A DNA stretch of 64,000 nt from CAVTGO01 sp963734275. GTDB lineage: Bacteria; Actinomycetota; UBA4738; HRBIN12. Shown in pieces: positions 62,896 to 64,000 of the stretch. Under the pieces are notes generated by a model that saw nothing but the letters and a program-made list of their open reading frames with translations, was not told the DNA's origin and searched no databases. Position 1 is the first letter of the stretch, and each line of letters begins with the position of its first letter. The DNA is taken from contig CAVTGO010000018.1 in NCBI GenBank assembly GCA_963734275.1, positions 355,337 through 419,336 of the forward strand, read 5' to 3'. The translations under genes and the position numbers were made by a program.

Positions 62896-64000
62896 TCAGA
62901 CCTTCTCTGCCACCGTGCTGGCGAGCGCGCTGCGGACTCGCGGCATGACCTCCCGGCCGAGCAGCTCCATCGAACGCTTCTCCACCGCGCCGTTCGGTCC
63001 CTCCAAGTCCATCGCCGAGATGAGCACCGTGCCGAACGGCCCGACCTTTTCGCGAAAGGCGAGGAGCTTTTCGGCGACGGTCGCAGGGCTGCCGGCGATC
63101 ACCACTTCGTCGACGACCGCTCGGCCGTCACCTCGTCGTCCGGTCATCTCGGGGCGCGGCCGGATCAGTTGGTCGACCTTGGTGCTCTTCAGAAGCGTGA
63201 TTCAGAGTAGTTGAAATAGGCGTGCGTCGCCGCTTCGGATCGTAGATGTAGTCCTCCGCCTCCTGGTCGCTCGGCGCGACGAGCATCGTCCGCGCAACCC
63301 GCCAGGTCGGAGCCGTCCGGCTCGCGGCCGGCGTCGGCGCAGCCATCGCAATAGACTTTCCAGTGGCTGGCCACCGTGGTCGGGCAGAAATTGCCGGTGA
63401 TCGGGTACCAGCCGCGCTGCCCCGCCGTCCTGACGCTGCCGGAGAACGGGCTGACCGCGGACGTCGCGATCGGCGGGTGCGGCTGCTGCAGCGGCCTCGT
63501 CAGGAAGCCGACGCCGAATCGCGGACGATGTTCTTCTCCATCTTGATCGACCAGTATTTGCCCTGGATGTCGAAGGGGGGCTCCTCGGTCCAGAGCTTCA
63601 GGATCATGTCGAAGGCTTCGATCGTCGCCTCGCCGCGATTCTCGAAATCCTGCGTGCCGAAGAGCTCGAAGTCGGTCGCAAGCCCGCCCGGCCCGATGCC
63701 GAAGAGGAGCCGGCCGCCGCTCAGATGATCGAAGAGCGCGATGTTGCCGGCGACCATTGCCGGGTGATGGTTCGGCAGGTTGAGCGTGCCGGTCCCGAAC
63801 TTGATGGTCTTGGTGCGATGGATCAGCGAGGCGAGGAAGATCAGCGGCTAGGTGATCGGCTCGGTCGATGCCGAATAATGCTCGCCGACCCACACTTCCG
63901 AGAAGCCGAGCTTGTCGGCCAGGATGATCTTTTCGGCCGCCTCCTCGTAGATTTCGCCCTGGCTCGCGGGGAACGGATGGATCGGCTGCAAGAACATCCA
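62896..64000 (-). pseudogene. LLM-class flavin-dependent oxidoreductase, disrupted and cut by window edge
   Basis: Fragments of a bacterial luciferase-like monooxygenase read across three frames: KIILADKLGFSEVWVGEHYS near the edge, then MVAGNIALFDHLSGGRLLFG and FDMILKLWTEEPPFDIQGKY, then DEVVIAGSPATVAEKLLAFR and a C-terminus ending ALASTVAEKV at 62896. An in-frame TAG occurs at 63850-63848 in the first segment, and at least three frame changes follow. Relatives are FMN-dependent oxidoreductases of varied small molecules. The N-terminus is outside the window. Confidence 0.8.

Overview
The window is about 64 kb of high-GC DNA. It reads as a chromosomal segment of an uncultivated or deep-branching member of the Actinomycetota. 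The evidence is gene content and order: an mIHF-type nucleoid protein, SteA/SteB, a PriA without helicase motifs, and the runs tlyA-nadK-recN-steA-steB-pyrG-NUDIX-xerD-scpA-scpB-rluB-cmk and pyrD-pyrF-mihF-gmk-rpoZ-coaBC-metK-priA-def-fmt-rsmB. Genes use ATG/GTG starts, four-base ATGA/GTGA overlaps, and a mixture of Shine-Dalgarno-led and apparently leaderless starts. I did not assign a class; the complete 16S gene would settle it.

Layout. 1-23889 (minus strand): cmk end fragment, aroA, tyrA, aroH (aromatic amino acids), rluB, scpB, scpA (chromosome condensation and rRNA pseudouridylation), trpS, a site-2-type protease, deoA/deoB (nucleoside salvage), a DksA/TraR zinc-finger protein, xerD, ald, a NUDIX hydrolase, pyrG, two glycosyltransferases (one frameshifted), steB/steA. 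An IS481-family element then sits exactly at the recN stop codon, followed by recN, nadK, tlyA, a phasin-like protein, a HAD phosphatase and a TPR protein. 23895-27220: a DUF1015 protein and a metallo-beta-lactamase-fold protein on plus, an SSB-like protein and a TPR protein on minus. 27316-32701: one complete rRNA operon read on minus (promoter, 16S, 23S, 5S, terminator), with no tRNA in the spacer. 32721-46681: tyrS, a class A PBP with PASTA domains (plus), mpg, polX, argF, pheT, pheS, a SpoU methyltransferase fused to a histidine-kinase-like module, rplT, rpmI, infC, a cold-shock protein and a cupin. 46685-50300: ribH, ribBA, ribE and ribD under an FMN riboswitch. 50363-60951: a REC-GGDEF regulator with a small coupled ORF, rsmB (two frameshifts), fmt, def, priA, metK, coaBC, rpoZ, gmk, mihF, pyrF and the 3' part of pyrD.

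At about 60950 pyrD stops abruptly. The last 3 kb (an IS630-family element broken by many frameshifts and a broken flavin-dependent monooxygenase gene) look foreign, and I read them as a probable assembly chimera or a recent insertion.

The most interesting points are the SpoU methyltransferase/histidine kinase fusion, non-canonical starts (CTG in steB and pyrF, probably GTC in infC), a repeat-encoded leader ORF overlapping the SSB start, an inverted repeat between the -35 and -10 of the phasin-like gene, a leaderless small ORF coupled to the GGDEF regulator, and the IS481 insertion whose target duplication supplies stop codons to both recN and the transposase.
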